Notes: generated by a model not told the origin, from the sequence alone. A stretch of 43,749 nucleotides of DNA from Campylobacter concisus (GCF_002913745.1 NZ_PPCG01000051.1:1-43749); one strand, 5' to 3'; counted from the stretch's first letter, positions 26,443-35,014 are shown. Made by a program: numbers and translations.

Positions 26443-27082
26443 ACGCTTTTAGTTTTAGTCTGTCACCAGCGTAGTAAGCGATCTTCCAAACAGTAGTTTG
26501 CTTTAGGTCTTTTTCGCCATAACCTCTTGCAGTAACTCTGTCATTGTAGATTTTTTCGATCACATCTGACTCGCCAACTAACAAAGCCTTTGTAGAGCAC
26601 ATCGCAGCACAAACTGGCACTTTGCCCTCAGAAATTCTATCTTGTCCATATACTTCGCGCTCTTCTTCGCTATTAGTTGGTAGCGGACCGCCTGCGCACA
26701 TAGTGCATTTATCCATTACGCCTCTTGCTCCAAACGCACCATCTTTAGGGAATTGTGGTGCGCCAAATGGGCAAGCATACAAGCAGTATCCGCAGCCTAT
26801 GCAGATATCTTTATCGTGAAGCACGATGCCATCAGCTCTGATGTAGAAACAATCAACTGGGCAAACAAGCGAACAAGGCGCGTCTTCACAGTGCATACAT
26901 GCGATTGATGTTGAAATTTCTTTGCCAGGTATGCCTTCATTTAGTGTTATAACACGGCGTCTTCTAACGCCGATAGGCAACTCATGAGCTTCATCACACG
27001 CCACCGCGCAACCGTTGCAATCAATGCATCTATCTGTGTCGCAGTAAAATTTAAGTCTATTGTTATCGTTAAATGCGCTCAT
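26441..27082 (-). CDS. fdhB: Formate dehydrogenase iron-sulfur subunit
   Basis: A 213-residue ferredoxin-like subunit with four cysteine clusters: CDTDRCIDCNGCAVAC, CMHCEDAPCSLVCPVDC, CIGCGYCLYACP, and CTMC...CAAMC. These hold four [4Fe-4S] centres passing electrons from FdhA to the membrane. It starts 1 bp after the fdhA stop. A terminator follows directly, so the usual membrane cytochrome b subunit (fdhC) is not downstream. Confidence 0.93.
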   Translation of the reverse strand: MSAFNDNNRLKFYCDTDRCIDCNGCAVACDEAHELPIGVRRRRVITLNEGIPGKEISTSIACMHCEDAPCSLVCPVDCFYIRADGIVLHDKDICIGCGYCLYACPFGAPQFPKDGAFGARGVMDKCTMCAGGPLPTNSEEEREVYGQDRISEGKVPVCAAMCSTKALLVGESDVIEKIYNDRVTARGYGEKDLKQTTVWKIAYYAGDRLKLKA

Positions 27083-27083
27083 A

Positions 27084-29915
27084 TTATGCCCTTTCTATGC
27101 GGCAAAGACCGCCTTTTGTTTCTGGAATTTGAGTGACTATGTCATATCCGTAGTTTGTTACGGTATTTGCGCTCTCGCCAACTGCAAAAGGTCTTGTTCC
27201 CTCAGGGAAATTTCCAGTCATATCAACACCTTGCATATATCCAGCCCAGTGGAATGGCAAGAAGATCATATCAGGCTTGACCGATGGCACGATTCTTGCG
27301 CGAACCTTGATCTTAGTGCCCTCAGGTGAATGAACCCAAACAAAGTCCCAATTTTTAATGCCATGTTTGGCTGCTAGCTCTGGGTGGATGTCGGCAAACA
27401 TCTCAGGCGTAATACGTGATAGATATTTACTAGCACGTGTCTCCATACCAGCACCGCTGAAGTTTACAAGGCGTCCCGTAGTCAAATTTATCGGGAATTC
27501 TTTTGAGAAGTCCTTACTTTGCTGCAAGCTTTCAAATTTAGTATCAACGCGGTATTGTTTTGCTTTATCTTTAAAGCTTGGATATTTCTTGGCTAGATCT
27601 GGTCTTGGTGAGTGGATCGGCTCTCTATGCTTAGGGATCTGATCGGCAAATGTCCAAACTATCGCTCTAGCACGTGCATTGCCGTATGGAGCTATGCCTT
27701 TTTGCATACATTTTTCAGCGATTATGCCACTGCCATCAGTAGCCCATGTAGCGCCCATTTTTTCGCGCTCTTCGTCTGTAAGTTTTATGCCAAGAACCTC
27801 TTCGATATTTTTCTTTGTTATCTCAGGATATCCGCCATTTATCGCACCTTGCGCTGGAGCAGAGCCCTCGGCTGCTAGCTGATTAACACCGTTATGCTCT
27901 AAACCAAAGCGGTTTCTAAATCCCATACCACCTTGCATTACTGGCTTGCTTATATCATATAAATTTGGACTGCCTGGGTGCTTTTCCGTCCAGCAAGGCC
28001 ATGGCAAGCCGTAATACTCACCAGCTACGTCAGTGCCCTCTTTGCCCATAAGTGTTTTTTCATCAAATTTATCCCAGTTCTCTTGGTGGCGTTTTAGGCG
28101 CTCAGGTGTCCAGCCTGTAAGTCCGATACTTTTTACGATATTTGCTATCTCGCGGGTAGCAGCTTCTGGCCACTCTATCTTGCCATCAGCGTCCCTTATG
28201 GTGCGAGTTAGCTCATCATAGAAGCCTATGCGTTTAGCTAGTTCAAATAAAACTTCATGATCTGGCATGCTCTCATAAAGTGGCTTACATACTTGGCTTC
28301 TCCATTGACCACTTCTGTTTGTAGCTACGACTGTGCCGCTAGTTTCGTATTGAGTTGCTGCTGGGAGAAGATAAACGCCATCTTTTTTATTAGTGATAAC
28401 GCCAGCATCATTTACAAATGGATCCATAAGCACTAAAAGCTCAAGTCCGTCAAGACCTTCTTGAACCTTTGCTTGTTGCGCAGTAGATGTTATGCCGTTA
28501 CCTATAACTACAAGAGCTTTTAGGCTATCGCCTGCGTTTTCAATAGCGTCGTTGCCATCTTTGCCATCAAGCACACCAGCCCACCAGCGAGCTAGAGTAA
28601 ATCCAGGCTTCATCATCCACTCTGGTTTTACGAAATTTCCTTGTAGCCACTCGTAATCCACTTTCCACATTTTGGCAAAATATTTCCATGTAGCTTCGTT
28701 TTTAGCGTAGTATCCAGGCAAGCTATCAGGTGCGTTTGCCATGTCGCTAGCGCCCTGAACGTTGTCGTGGCCTCTTAGGATGTTACATCCGCCACCACTT
28801 ACGCCCATGTTGCCAAGAACTAGTTGCAAGATCGGAGCTATACGAGTATTTGAGCTGCCTATTGTGTGCTGAGTTAGACCCATCGCCCAAACGACTGAGC
28901 CAGGGCGGTTTTTAGCATAAATTTCTGTGATCTCTTTTAGAGTCGCAGCGCTCACTCCAGTCACATCTTCAACGACTTCTGGTGTCCATTTTGCAGCCTC
29001 TTTACGGATCTCATCGATGCCGTATGTGCGCTCATCTATAAATTTTTTATCTTCCCAACCGTTTTCAAATATCAAATTTATCATGCCATACATAAATGGT
29101 ATGTCTGTGCCTGGGCGAATTTGTGCGAAATAATCAGCCTTTGCCGCAGTTCTTGTGTATCTTGGATCGACCACTATCAGCTTTGCGCCATTATTCTCTT
29201 TTGCTTTTAAAAAGTGTCTAAAGCCAACTGGGTGATTTACTGCTGGATTTGCACCGATTATAAAGATAGACTTCGCGTTTTGGATATCTCCAAGGTGATT
29301 TGTCATAGCTCCATAACCCCACGTATTCGCCACACCGGCGACTGTTGCGCTATGTCAAATTCTTGCTTGGTGATCTAGGTTGTTCGTCCCAAACATCGCA
29401 GAGAATTTACTGATGTAGTAGCTCTGCTCATTGCTATCTTTTGCTGATCCTAAGAACATTACTTGCTCTGGATTTTTCTCGCGGTAAGCTTTTAGCTTTG
29501 CGCCGATCTCGTCAAGTGCTTGCGTCATAGAGATGCGTTGCCACTTGTCACCAACTTTTTTCATCGGATATTTTACACGGCAGTGTGAGCGCACCATATC
29601 GATAACGTCTGCACCTTTACAGCAGTGACCGCCAGCACTTACTGGGTGATCTTGCGCTACTTCTTGACGTACCCATGCACCATTTTCTACCTCTGCTAGT
29701 ACTCCGCATCCTACAGAGCAAACTGTGCAGACAGTTTTTACTATTTTTGAGTCTGGAAATGGGTTTGCCATCTCTTTTGCTGTTGCTTCTCTTGTGACAT
29801 TGCTTGCTGCAAAGCCGGCCGCGCCACAAGTACTTGCTAATGCAGCCATTTTTAAAAACGATCTACGGCCGATGTTGTTTGGCGTAGTGTTTAATCTAGC
29901 TTCAGACATTTTCAT
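27084..29915 (-). CDS. fdhA: Formate dehydrogenase catalytic subunit, selenocysteine-containing
   Basis: A single 943-residue gene read through an in-frame TGA (29355-29357) as selenocysteine 187, in the context HQARI-U-HSATVAG that is typical of Sec/Cys formate dehydrogenases. A Tat signal (GRRSFLKM) leads to the periplasm; CTVCSVGC plus C99 bind a [4Fe-4S] cluster; the rest binds the Mo/W-bis(MGD) cofactor (for example FIIGANPAVNHPVGFRHF; the C-terminal NLTTGRLVNFSGAGMET). It oxidises formate to CO2 and feeds the respiratory chain. Without Sec decoding it appears as two frames (27084-29333 and 29355-29915). Confidence 0.95.
29327..29341 (-). promoter_or_regulatory. Bacterial SECIS-like hairpin in fdhA
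   Basis: On the fdhA mRNA UCGCC (29341-29337) pairs with GGCGA (29331-29327) around a GGUGU loop. The loop starts about 18 nt after the UGA, within the usual bSECIS distance, and begins with GGU as in E. coli fdhF. It would bind SelB. Confidence 0.6.
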
Positions 29916-29939
29916 CCTTTCTTAAATTTCTATCAAATT

Positions 29940-30113
29940 TTATTTTGCTTGTTTGTAGTAAAGTTCCCAGTTTTTGCTTCTTTTATAAAGCACTTCGGTC
30001 TTTTTACTCTTTCCTGATTTTAAATTTTCATTAGCATTTGCTGCTACCGCACCACTTGCTGCCACAGCGCCAACTAGGCCGATTTTTTTTAGAAATTCGC
30101 GTCTATTTTGCAT
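29940..30113 (-). CDS. Small Tat-signal protein of the fdh operon
   Basis: A 57-residue protein consisting of a twin-arginine signal (NRREFLKKIGLVGAVAAS) and a short basic tail (VLYKRSKNWELYYKQAK). The ATG at 30113 has GGATGG five bases ahead; an ATG nine bases further upstream is also possible. It overlaps the torD-like gene by about 11 bp. Similar mini-Tat proteins lie between chaperone and fdhA in other Campylobacterota; they may help assemble or export the dehydrogenase. Exact role unknown. Confidence 0.75.
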   Translation of the reverse strand: MQNRREFLKKIGLVGAVAASGAVAANANENLKSGKSKKTEVLYKRSKNWELYYKQAK

Positions 30114-30798
30114 ATGTACCATCCGTTCTTAGTTTTCTTATCCTATTTTTTTCTCTTCTTATGCTTTCAGATCTTGAAAGACCATCGCTCTTTTTGTGGT
30201 CTATCTTGACTGGTTTTGGTGAGTTTAGTGCCACGCGCTCAAACGCGATAAATTCGTTTAGCAAAACGGCCACGTCCTTGTAAATTTCACTATTTTTATG
30301 CTCATATAAATTCTCTATAAACTCATCAATGTTTGGATTTATAATATTTTTAAAAAGCTCCTCTTCGCACTCGTCAAATTTACCGATAAACTCGTTCATA
30401 AGTGTAAAGACAAAGCCTACATTATCTTCATTCTCTTTAAATTTACTCTCATCTCTTCTGATGTTTGTCTTAGCCAAAATTTTACGCACATCAGCACAAG
30501 CATGACCCACCTCATATCCCTCATCATAAAAAGAGAGTGAGTTTCGAAGTGGACTTGGCGGAGTGTGAAAAATGTCATCAAATTCCGTGATCAAATTCTC
30601 TGGACTTTTTTCATTAAATTTACTTTTTATCTTTGCAACAGCATGCGAGACTTCATCGTTTAGGCTATATTCTTCTATGAGATCAAGCATTTTACTAAGA
30701 CCATCAAGTCTCTTTTCATCTTCACTAAATACGAAGAATTTAGAGAAAGTAGCGTAGTAAAGTTTTCTGCCAGCTGCAAATTCCTCTTTTGTGCTCAC
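30103..30798 (-). CDS. TorD-family redox enzyme chaperone
   Basis: A 231-residue all-helical cytoplasmic protein. The TorD/DmsD signature is visible at EFDDIFHTPPSPLRNSLSFYDEGYEVG (about residues 72-98), where such chaperones have E-[YF]-x-x-LF...P...S-x-[YF]. The last ~35 residues are very basic. As first gene of the fdh operon it probably binds the Tat signal of FdhA and guards cofactor insertion before export. It overlaps the small Tat gene. Confidence 0.82.
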   Translation of the reverse strand: MSTKEEFAAGRKLYYATFSKFFVFSEDEKRLDGLSKMLDLIEEYSLNDEVSHAVAKIKSKFNEKSPENLITEFDDIFHTPPSPLRNSLSFYDEGYEVGHACADVRKILAKTNIRRDESKFKENEDNVGFVFTLMNEFIGKFDECEEELFKNIINPNIDEFIENLYEHKNSEIYKDVAVLLNEFIAFERVALNSPKPVKIDHKKSDGLSRSESIRREKNRIRKLRTDGTYAK

Positions 30799-30900
30799 CT
30801 TTTTCCTTAAATAGTTTTTTAACGATACTGAAACTATACAATTAATTGCCTTATTAATGTGGCTTAAAATAAAATAAATTAGAAAAGTTAAAAAAAGCTT

Positions 30901-30923
30901 AAATATGCCTTAATTGCATATTT
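30901..30923. promoter_or_regulatory. Palindrome AAATATGC-N7-GCATATTT upstream of the fdh operon
   Basis: A perfect 8-bp inverted repeat with a 7-nt spacer, about 100 bp before the torD-like start. It repeats the arms and spacing seen upstream of fdhD. Confidence 0.55.
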
Positions 30924-31043
30924 AAAAACGCCATTTTTAGGGAGTTATGTAAGATATGATTTTTTGGCAGGATTATTAAAATTTAGCTCTTTTTTGATAT
31001 CCATTTTTATTTTTGGACTAAATTTAAAGAGTGGGAGTAAATT

Positions 31044-31997
31044 TTACTCCAAAGCTAGCATCGAGCCCTCTTCAAATTCTAAAAATACCCTCTCTCCGAT
31101 CTTTGTAATTTCATCATCATGGCTAAAAATTTTGATCAAAAAGTCGCCAACTTTGACCTTCAAAAGCTTTTCATCGCCCATATAAAGCGAGGCCGAGTGT
31201 AAAACCCCTGAAATTTGACCCTCATCATCTGTTTTAGAAATTTTTATCTTGCTTGGGTTGATCGTTATCTTGCTTTTGCCTTTAAAATTTGAAGCTAAAT
31301 TTAGCCGTGCGCCACCACCAAAGCTTAGCACGCCACCTTCTATCTCAAAGATATTTTTGTATTCAAACTCGCATACCCTGCCTTTGTGTAAAAACACGCA
31401 CTCGTTTGCTAGCATGCTAAGCCACTTCTCGTCGTGACTTGCGATGACAAAGCCGCAGCCATATCTCTCGTGCATCAAATTTATAGCCTTGCTAAAGAGC
31501 TTTGAAGTGCCGATATCAACGCTATTTGTCGGCTCATCAAGCAGATAAAATGGCACCCTTAAAGAAAGTGCAAGTGCAAATGCGATGCGCTGCGTCTGAC
31601 CAGAGCTTAGCTCAAAGTGGCGCTTGTCTAAAAATTTCTCATCAAGTCCCACAAGAGCGAGTGCTTCGCTGGTTCGCTCCTCAAATTCGCTTAGTAAATT
31701 TCTACTTTTTAAGATGACTTTGAAATTTTCTCTAACGCTTCTTTTTAAAAGGGCAGGCTCAGGCAGCAAAACGCAAATTTTACGCAGCATTTCAAGGCTT
31801 GGCCTATTTTCTCCCCAAAGTGAAATTTCCCCACTATCTGGGCTTTGCAGGCGCGAGAGTAATCTTATTAGCGTGCTTTTGCCACTGCCATTACTGCCCA
31901 TTAGAGCAGTTATCTTTTTGGTATTTATATCAAGGCTTGGGATATTTAGGATCTCGCTTTTGCCGTAGCTTAGGTGTAAATTTCTTATCTTTATCAA
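31044..31997 (-). CDS. tupC: Tungstate ABC transporter ATPase with C-terminal TOBE-like domain
   Basis: A 317-residue protein: Walker A GSNGSGKST (about residue 34), signature LSSGQTQRIAFALALS, Walker B PFYLLDEPTNSVD, and H-loop VIASHDEKW. After the ATPase (about residue 235 on) follows a beta-rich segment (KITINPSKIKIS...ISGVLHSASLYMGDEKLLKVKVGDFLIKIF) of TOBE type, which may sense or bind oxyanion. It drives uptake of the oxyanion through TupB, with specificity set by TupA. It lies 9 bp downstream of tupB on the same strand. Confidence 0.88.
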   Translation of the reverse strand: MIKIRNLHLSYGKSEILNIPSLDINTKKITALMGSNGSGKSTLIRLLSRLQSPDSGEISLWGENRPSLEMLRKICVLLPEPALLKRSVRENFKVILKSRNLLSEFEERTSEALALVGLDEKFLDKRHFELSSGQTQRIAFALALSLRVPFYLLDEPTNSVDIGTSKLFSKAINLMHERYGCGFVIASHDEKWLSMLANECVFLHKGRVCEFEYKNIFEIEGGVLSFGGGARLNLASNFKGKSKITINPSKIKISKTDDEGQISGVLHSASLYMGDEKLLKVKVGDFLIKIFSHDDEITKIGERVFLEFEEGSMLALE

Positions 31998-32006
31998 AAT
32001 TTGCTC

Positions 32007-32699
32007 CTATTTGTCTAGTTTTTTGAGCGCAAAGATCGCTAAATTTACTAAAAATGCGATGAATATCAAAACCATGGCAAGCGCTATACCCATGGCAAAT
32101 TCGCCCTTGTTCGTCTCAAGCGAAACGGCTGTGGTGATCGTTCTAGTAAAGTACTTGATGTTGCCGCCTATCATCATCGCAACGCCCACTTCAGCCACGA
32201 TCCTGCCGTAAGCAGTGGCGATAACTACCATGAGGGCGTAACGCAGCTCGTAAAGCACACAGCAAACTAGCTTTGCCGGCGCAAGGCGTAAATTTAGGAT
32301 AGTTAGATAGTGCTTTTTCTCCATATTTTCAACCACGCTTGCGGTAAGCGAGATGATGATAGGAAGGGCAAGCACAAACTGACCCAGCATGACCGCTTTT
32401 AGTGTAAAGAGTAAATTTAAGCTGCCAAGCGGGCCGTTTCTAGTGATAAATGCGTATAAAATAAGACCGATCGCAACTGTTGGCATGGCAAGAGCCGTGT
32501 CACTTAGAAGGCGTAAAATTTTTCGGCCCCTAAAGTCATAAAAGCCAAGCATGAAACCAAGTGGAAAGCCAACAACAACGGCAAGAAGTATCGACACGCT
32601 TGATGTGTAAAGAGTAGCCTTGATGGCTGAATATGTTTCAAGATTGCCGTTTAAAAGTAGATTAAAGGCTTCTGTAAAGCCATTAAGTAAAAAATCCAA
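32007..32699 (-). CDS. tupB: Tungstate ABC transporter permease
   Basis: A 230-residue inner-membrane protein with about five TM segments. The ABC permease coupling loop (EAA-like) is near HYLTILNLRLAPAKL / GRIVAEVGVAMMIGGNIKYFTRT, the latter being highly typical of TupB/WtpB-like permeases. It forms the transport channel for tungstate. Divergent from tupA with 75 bp between the starts, and followed by tupC. Confidence 0.9.
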   Translation of the reverse strand: MDFLLNGFTEAFNLLLNGNLETYSAIKATLYTSSVSILLAVVVGFPLGFMLGFYDFRGRKILRLLSDTALAMPTVAIGLILYAFITRNGPLGSLNLLFTLKAVMLGQFVLALPIIISLTASVVENMEKKHYLTILNLRLAPAKLVCCVLYELRYALMVVIATAYGRIVAEVGVAMMIGGNIKYFTRTITTAVSLETNKGEFAMGIALAMVLIFIAFLVNLAIFALKKLDK

Positions 32700-32712
32700 T
32701 TATTCTTTCCTA

Positions 32713-32742
32713 GCATATTTCTTAAGATTATTTTAAATGTGC
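32713..32742. promoter_or_regulatory. GCATATTT / AAATGTGC half-sites between tupB and tupA
   Basis: GCATATTT at 32713-32720 and AAATGTGC at 32735-32742 are near-complementary arms (one mismatch). The left arm extends as GCATATTTCTTAA, identical over 13 bases to the right arm before fdhD (26373-26385). Possible shared operator. Confidence 0.4.
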
Positions 32743-32748
32743 TATAAT
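32743..32748 (+). promoter_or_regulatory. -10 box of tupA
   Basis: A perfect TATAAT 26 bp before the ATG, abutting the AAATGTGC arm; AAAGGAG is the ribosome-binding site. Confidence 0.6.
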
Positions 32749-32774
32749 ATCACAATTTTTTTTAAAGGAGAAAA

Positions 32775-33593
32775 ATGAAAAAGATTATCTTAGGCTCACT
32801 AGCAGCCGCAGTTTTGGCGTTTGGCGCTGACAATGAACTAATCATGGCGACTACAACAAGCACAGATAACACTGGCTTGCTTGATGCGATCTATCCAGCT
32901 TATAAAGCAAAAACAGGTGTTGATATAAAATGGACAGCTGTTGGCACAGGTGCTGCACTAAAGCTTGGTGAAGACTGCAATGCTGACATACTTTTCGTTC
33001 ACTCACCAAAAGTTGAGAAAGAATTTGTAGAAAAAGGTTTTGGCTTAAAAAGAAATGCCGTAATGTACAATGACTTCGTCGTTATCGCTGATAAATCAAT
33101 CGCTGATAAATTTAAAGGTAAAGATATAAAACAAAGCTTTGAGCTTATCAAAAAAGATGGTATCAAATTCTTCTCACGTGGCGACAAATCAGGCACAGAT
33201 AATAAAGAAAAAGGCATCTGGAAAAAGATCGCTGGCGAAGTTCCTGAAAAAGATAGCTGGTATATGCAAACAGGTCAAGGCATGCTAGCTACGATAAATG
33301 CTGCTGCTGAGCAAAAAGGCGTTACATTTACTGACCGCGGTACTTACATTAAATATGAAGCAAACCAAAAAGGTCATCCTGAGATGGTCATCATCAACGA
33401 GGGCGACAACGACCTTAAAAACTTCTACTCTCTAATCGCAGTAAATCCAAAACACTGCCCTAAAACTGATATCGAAAATGCAGAGAAATTTATAAAATGG
33501 GCGACAAGCGAAGAGGGTCAGAAATTTATAGGCGACTTCAAACTTCTTGATAAGCCACTTTTCACTCCAGACGCAAACACACGCAAAAACTAA
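32775..33593 (+). CDS. tupA: Tungstate-binding periplasmic protein
   Basis: A 272-residue protein with a signal peptide (cleavage near residue 18, AFGA|DNE) and the TupA signature TTTSTDNTGLLDAIYPAY, in which the TTTS loop and downstream VGTGAALKLGEDCNADILFVHSP bind the oxyanion; FSRGDKSGT is another conserved contact. It delivers tungstate (very high affinity in C. jejuni) to TupBC. Tungsten can occupy the cofactor of the formate dehydrogenase encoded just to the left. The gene is divergent from tupBC and ends at a strong terminator. Confidence 0.93.
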   Translation: MKKIILGSLAAAVLAFGADNELIMATTTSTDNTGLLDAIYPAYKAKTGVDIKWTAVGTGAALKLGEDCNADILFVHSPKVEKEFVEKGFGLKRNAVMYNDFVVIADKSIADKFKGKDIKQSFELIKKDGIKFFSRGDKSGTDNKEKGIWKKIAGEVPEKDSWYMQTGQGMLATINAAAEQKGVTFTDRGTYIKYEANQKGHPEMVIINEGDNDLKNFYSLIAVNPKHCPKTDIENAEKFIKWATSEEGQKFIGDFKLLDKPLFTPDANTRKN

Positions 33594-33599
33594 TTCAAA

Positions 33600-33624
33600 G
33601 GGCGAGCAATCGCCCATCTTTTTA
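33600..33624 (+). terminator. Rho-independent terminator of tupA
   Basis: GGGCGA (33600-33605), loop GCAA, TCGCCC (33610-33615), then ATCTTTTT. Confidence 0.85.
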
Positions 33625-33744
33625 TAAATTTTCATATTTTTTAAATTTATTTTTAATCACTTAAGCTAAAAACCAAATTCAAAATAAGAAATATAGCCAA
33701 AACACTGAAATTTATGAGGGATGGTTGGAAAGGAAAACATTGTA

Positions 33745-33771
33745 TTGGTGGCGGACAGAGAGGGATTTGAA
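33745..33771. repeat. attL: 27-bp copy of the tRNA-Ser 3' end
   Basis: Identical to 43552-43578. It begins TTGGTGGCGGACAG and ends GATTTGAA. The rest of the tRNA is absent here, so this is the displaced end left by integration. Confidence 0.92.
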
Positions 33772-33782
33772 TACTATACATT

Positions 33783-34235
33783 TTATTTCATATCTATTTT
33801 TATTAATTCTTTTACGTTATTTACTATTGTTCCTTTTGTTTTACACATTTTTATTTGGTGGTTTTTGTTTAGTTCTGCTTTAAAGCATTTATTTCCTATG
33901 TATTCTTTTAAAATTATTTCATCTCCGCCGTATATGGTTATTTCTTTTTTGTTGTATATGCTTATTTCCCCTTTTTCGTTGTCGTATTTCCAAAACATTT
34001 CTCTTGGTTGATTATCAAGTAAAATTTCGTGATTTTTTTTAAAACTTATATCCCAGCTACTGCCTGCTGTTAGTATAAAATCTATAAAGTATCTCTCCGT
34101 TTGTATGTTCCAGTCGCCTACTAAATTTAAATCTTTTATGTATTTGTTTTGGTTTTTGTTTTTCTCTACGTGTATTTCTATTGGATCAGCAATTAAAAAA
34201 ATGCAAAGCAATAATAAAGTTTTTAGTATTCTCAC
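33783..34235 (-). CDS. Predicted exported cargo protein of the prophage
   Basis: A 150-residue protein with an N-terminal signal (MRILKTLLLLCIFLIADP) and a beta-rich, lipocalin-like looking body (LVGDWNIQTERYFIDFILTAG, MFWKYDNEKGEISIYNKKEITIYGG), ending in a lysine-rich helix. Two cysteines (in NKCFKAEL and IKMCKTK) may form a disulfide. It lies directly inside attL, on the strand opposite the structural genes, downstream of the regulator trio. Such placement fits a lysogenic-conversion or superinfection-exclusion gene. I do not recognise a family. Confidence 0.6.
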   Translation of the reverse strand: MRILKTLLLLCIFLIADPIEIHVEKNKNQNKYIKDLNLVGDWNIQTERYFIDFILTAGSSWDISFKKNHEILLDNQPREMFWKYDNEKGEISIYNKKEITIYGGDEIILKEYIGNKCFKAELNKNHQIKMCKTKGTIVNNVKELIKIDMK

Positions 34236-34239
34236 TCTA

Positions 34240-34473
34240 TTAACCTATTTCTTTTTTTAGTATTCTTGCTCTTATGTCTGATAAATAAAATTGTTGTTCC
34301 ATTTCACTTAACTTATCAAATAGCTCTATTAGCTCTTTATGCGTTGGATTTATTTCACTTTCTTTTTGAAAATAAAATTCTAGTATTTTGTATAAGTTTG
34401 GGTTATTTTTTTTCCAGTTATAGATAGTGCTTATATCTTTTCCGATAAATTTGGCTACTTCTCTTTTGTTCAT
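34240..34473 (-). CDS. HTH regulator, third of three paralogues
   Basis: A 77-residue protein: the N-terminal helix-turn-helix is MNKREVAKFIGKDISTIYNWKKN, and the C-terminal helical half is LIELFDKLSEMEQQFYLSDIRARILKKEIG. The same blocks recur in the two genes upstream (T-[IL]-YNW and KLSE-x-E-Q...L-x-KEI), so all three arose by duplication. The C-terminal part probably forms dimers. It overlaps the second paralogue by 4 bp. Likely a phage repressor-type DNA-binding protein. Confidence 0.75.
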   Translation of the reverse strand: MNKREVAKFIGKDISTIYNWKKNNPNLYKILEFYFQKESEINPTHKELIELFDKLSEMEQQFYLSDIRARILKKEIG

Positions 34474-34721
34474 TTATCTATTTCTTTTTTTAAAATTCTT
34501 GTTTTTATATCTAGGATATAGTATTGAATTTCTTGTTCTGATAGTTTTTCAAAGAGCTGTATTAATTTTTTATATGCATCATTTACATATAGGCTTTCTT
34601 TGTTTTCTTTTAAATTTAGTCCATTTTCTATAACTTCAAAAAGCTCTTTTCTATTTTTACGCCAGTTATATATTGTTTTTTCAGCTATTTTTAGCTTTTT
34701 TGCGATTTCTGCATTTGTCAT
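34470..34721 (-). CDS. HTH regulator, second of three paralogues
   Basis: An 83-residue protein: helix-turn-helix MTNAEIAKKLKIAEKTIYNWRKN, then an Asn/Lys/Glu-rich linker and LIQLFEKLSEQEIQYYILDIKTRILKKEI. Closest to the third paralogue in the C-terminal block (shared ILKKEI). It overlaps both neighbours by 4 bp (ATGA junctions), so the three are made from one transcript. Confidence 0.75.
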   Translation of the reverse strand: MTNAEIAKKLKIAEKTIYNWRKNRKELFEVIENGLNLKENKESLYVNDAYKKLIQLFEKLSEQEIQYYILDIKTRILKKEIDK

Positions 34722-34969
34722 TTGTATGTTTCTGTTTGTTTTATTTCTTTTTCTAATACTTTTACTTTTAAGCTAGATAAAAAATATTCTTGTTCTATCT
34801 CTGATAATTTTTCAAAATATTTTTTTAATTCATCCGTTTTTGAATTATTTTCTTGTTTATCTTTAATATTTTCTATAATGAAATTATATAGTTTTGGTCT
34901 TGATTTTTCCCAGTTATAGAGTGTTCTTAGTTCTATGTCTAGTAAATTTGCTATCTCTTTTTTTTCCAT
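34718..34969 (-). CDS. HTH regulator, first of three paralogues
   Basis: An 83-residue protein: helix-turn-helix MEKKEIANLLDIELRTLYNWEKS and a C-terminal block LKKYFEKLSEIEQEYFLSSLKVKVLEKEI. It is the promoter-proximal gene; its start lies just beside the degenerate palindrome at 34975-34989, so it is the best candidate for the autoregulating main repressor of the prophage. No cleavage (LexA/CI-type) domain is present, so induction by RecA is not expected from this protein. Confidence 0.75.
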   Translation of the reverse strand: MEKKEIANLLDIELRTLYNWEKSRPKLYNFIIENIKDKQENNSKTDELKKYFEKLSEIEQEYFLSSLKVKVLEKEIKQTETYK

Positions 34970-34974
34970 ATTCT

Positions 34975-34989
34975 TTGAAATTCTTTCAT
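34975..34989. promoter_or_regulatory. Degenerate operator O3
   Basis: TTGAAATTCTTTCAT matches the O1/O2 palindrome ATGAAAT-N-ATTTCAT at 12 of 14 arm positions. It lies 6 bp before the start of the first HTH gene, over its ribosome-binding region. Confidence 0.5.
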
Positions 34990-35014
34990 TTTTAATTTTT
35001 ATTTAAGTTACATT

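Noticed and set aside
27084-29333. Separate formate dehydrogenase gene starting at MANTWGYG
   Set aside because: It is the part of fdhA after the selenocysteine UGA; the family needs the upstream Tat/Fe-S part in the same frame.
33721-34011. Rightward hydrophobic frame of 96 codons across attL
   Set aside because: It crosses the integration junction and lies opposite the exported cargo gene; no ribosome-binding site at a credible start.
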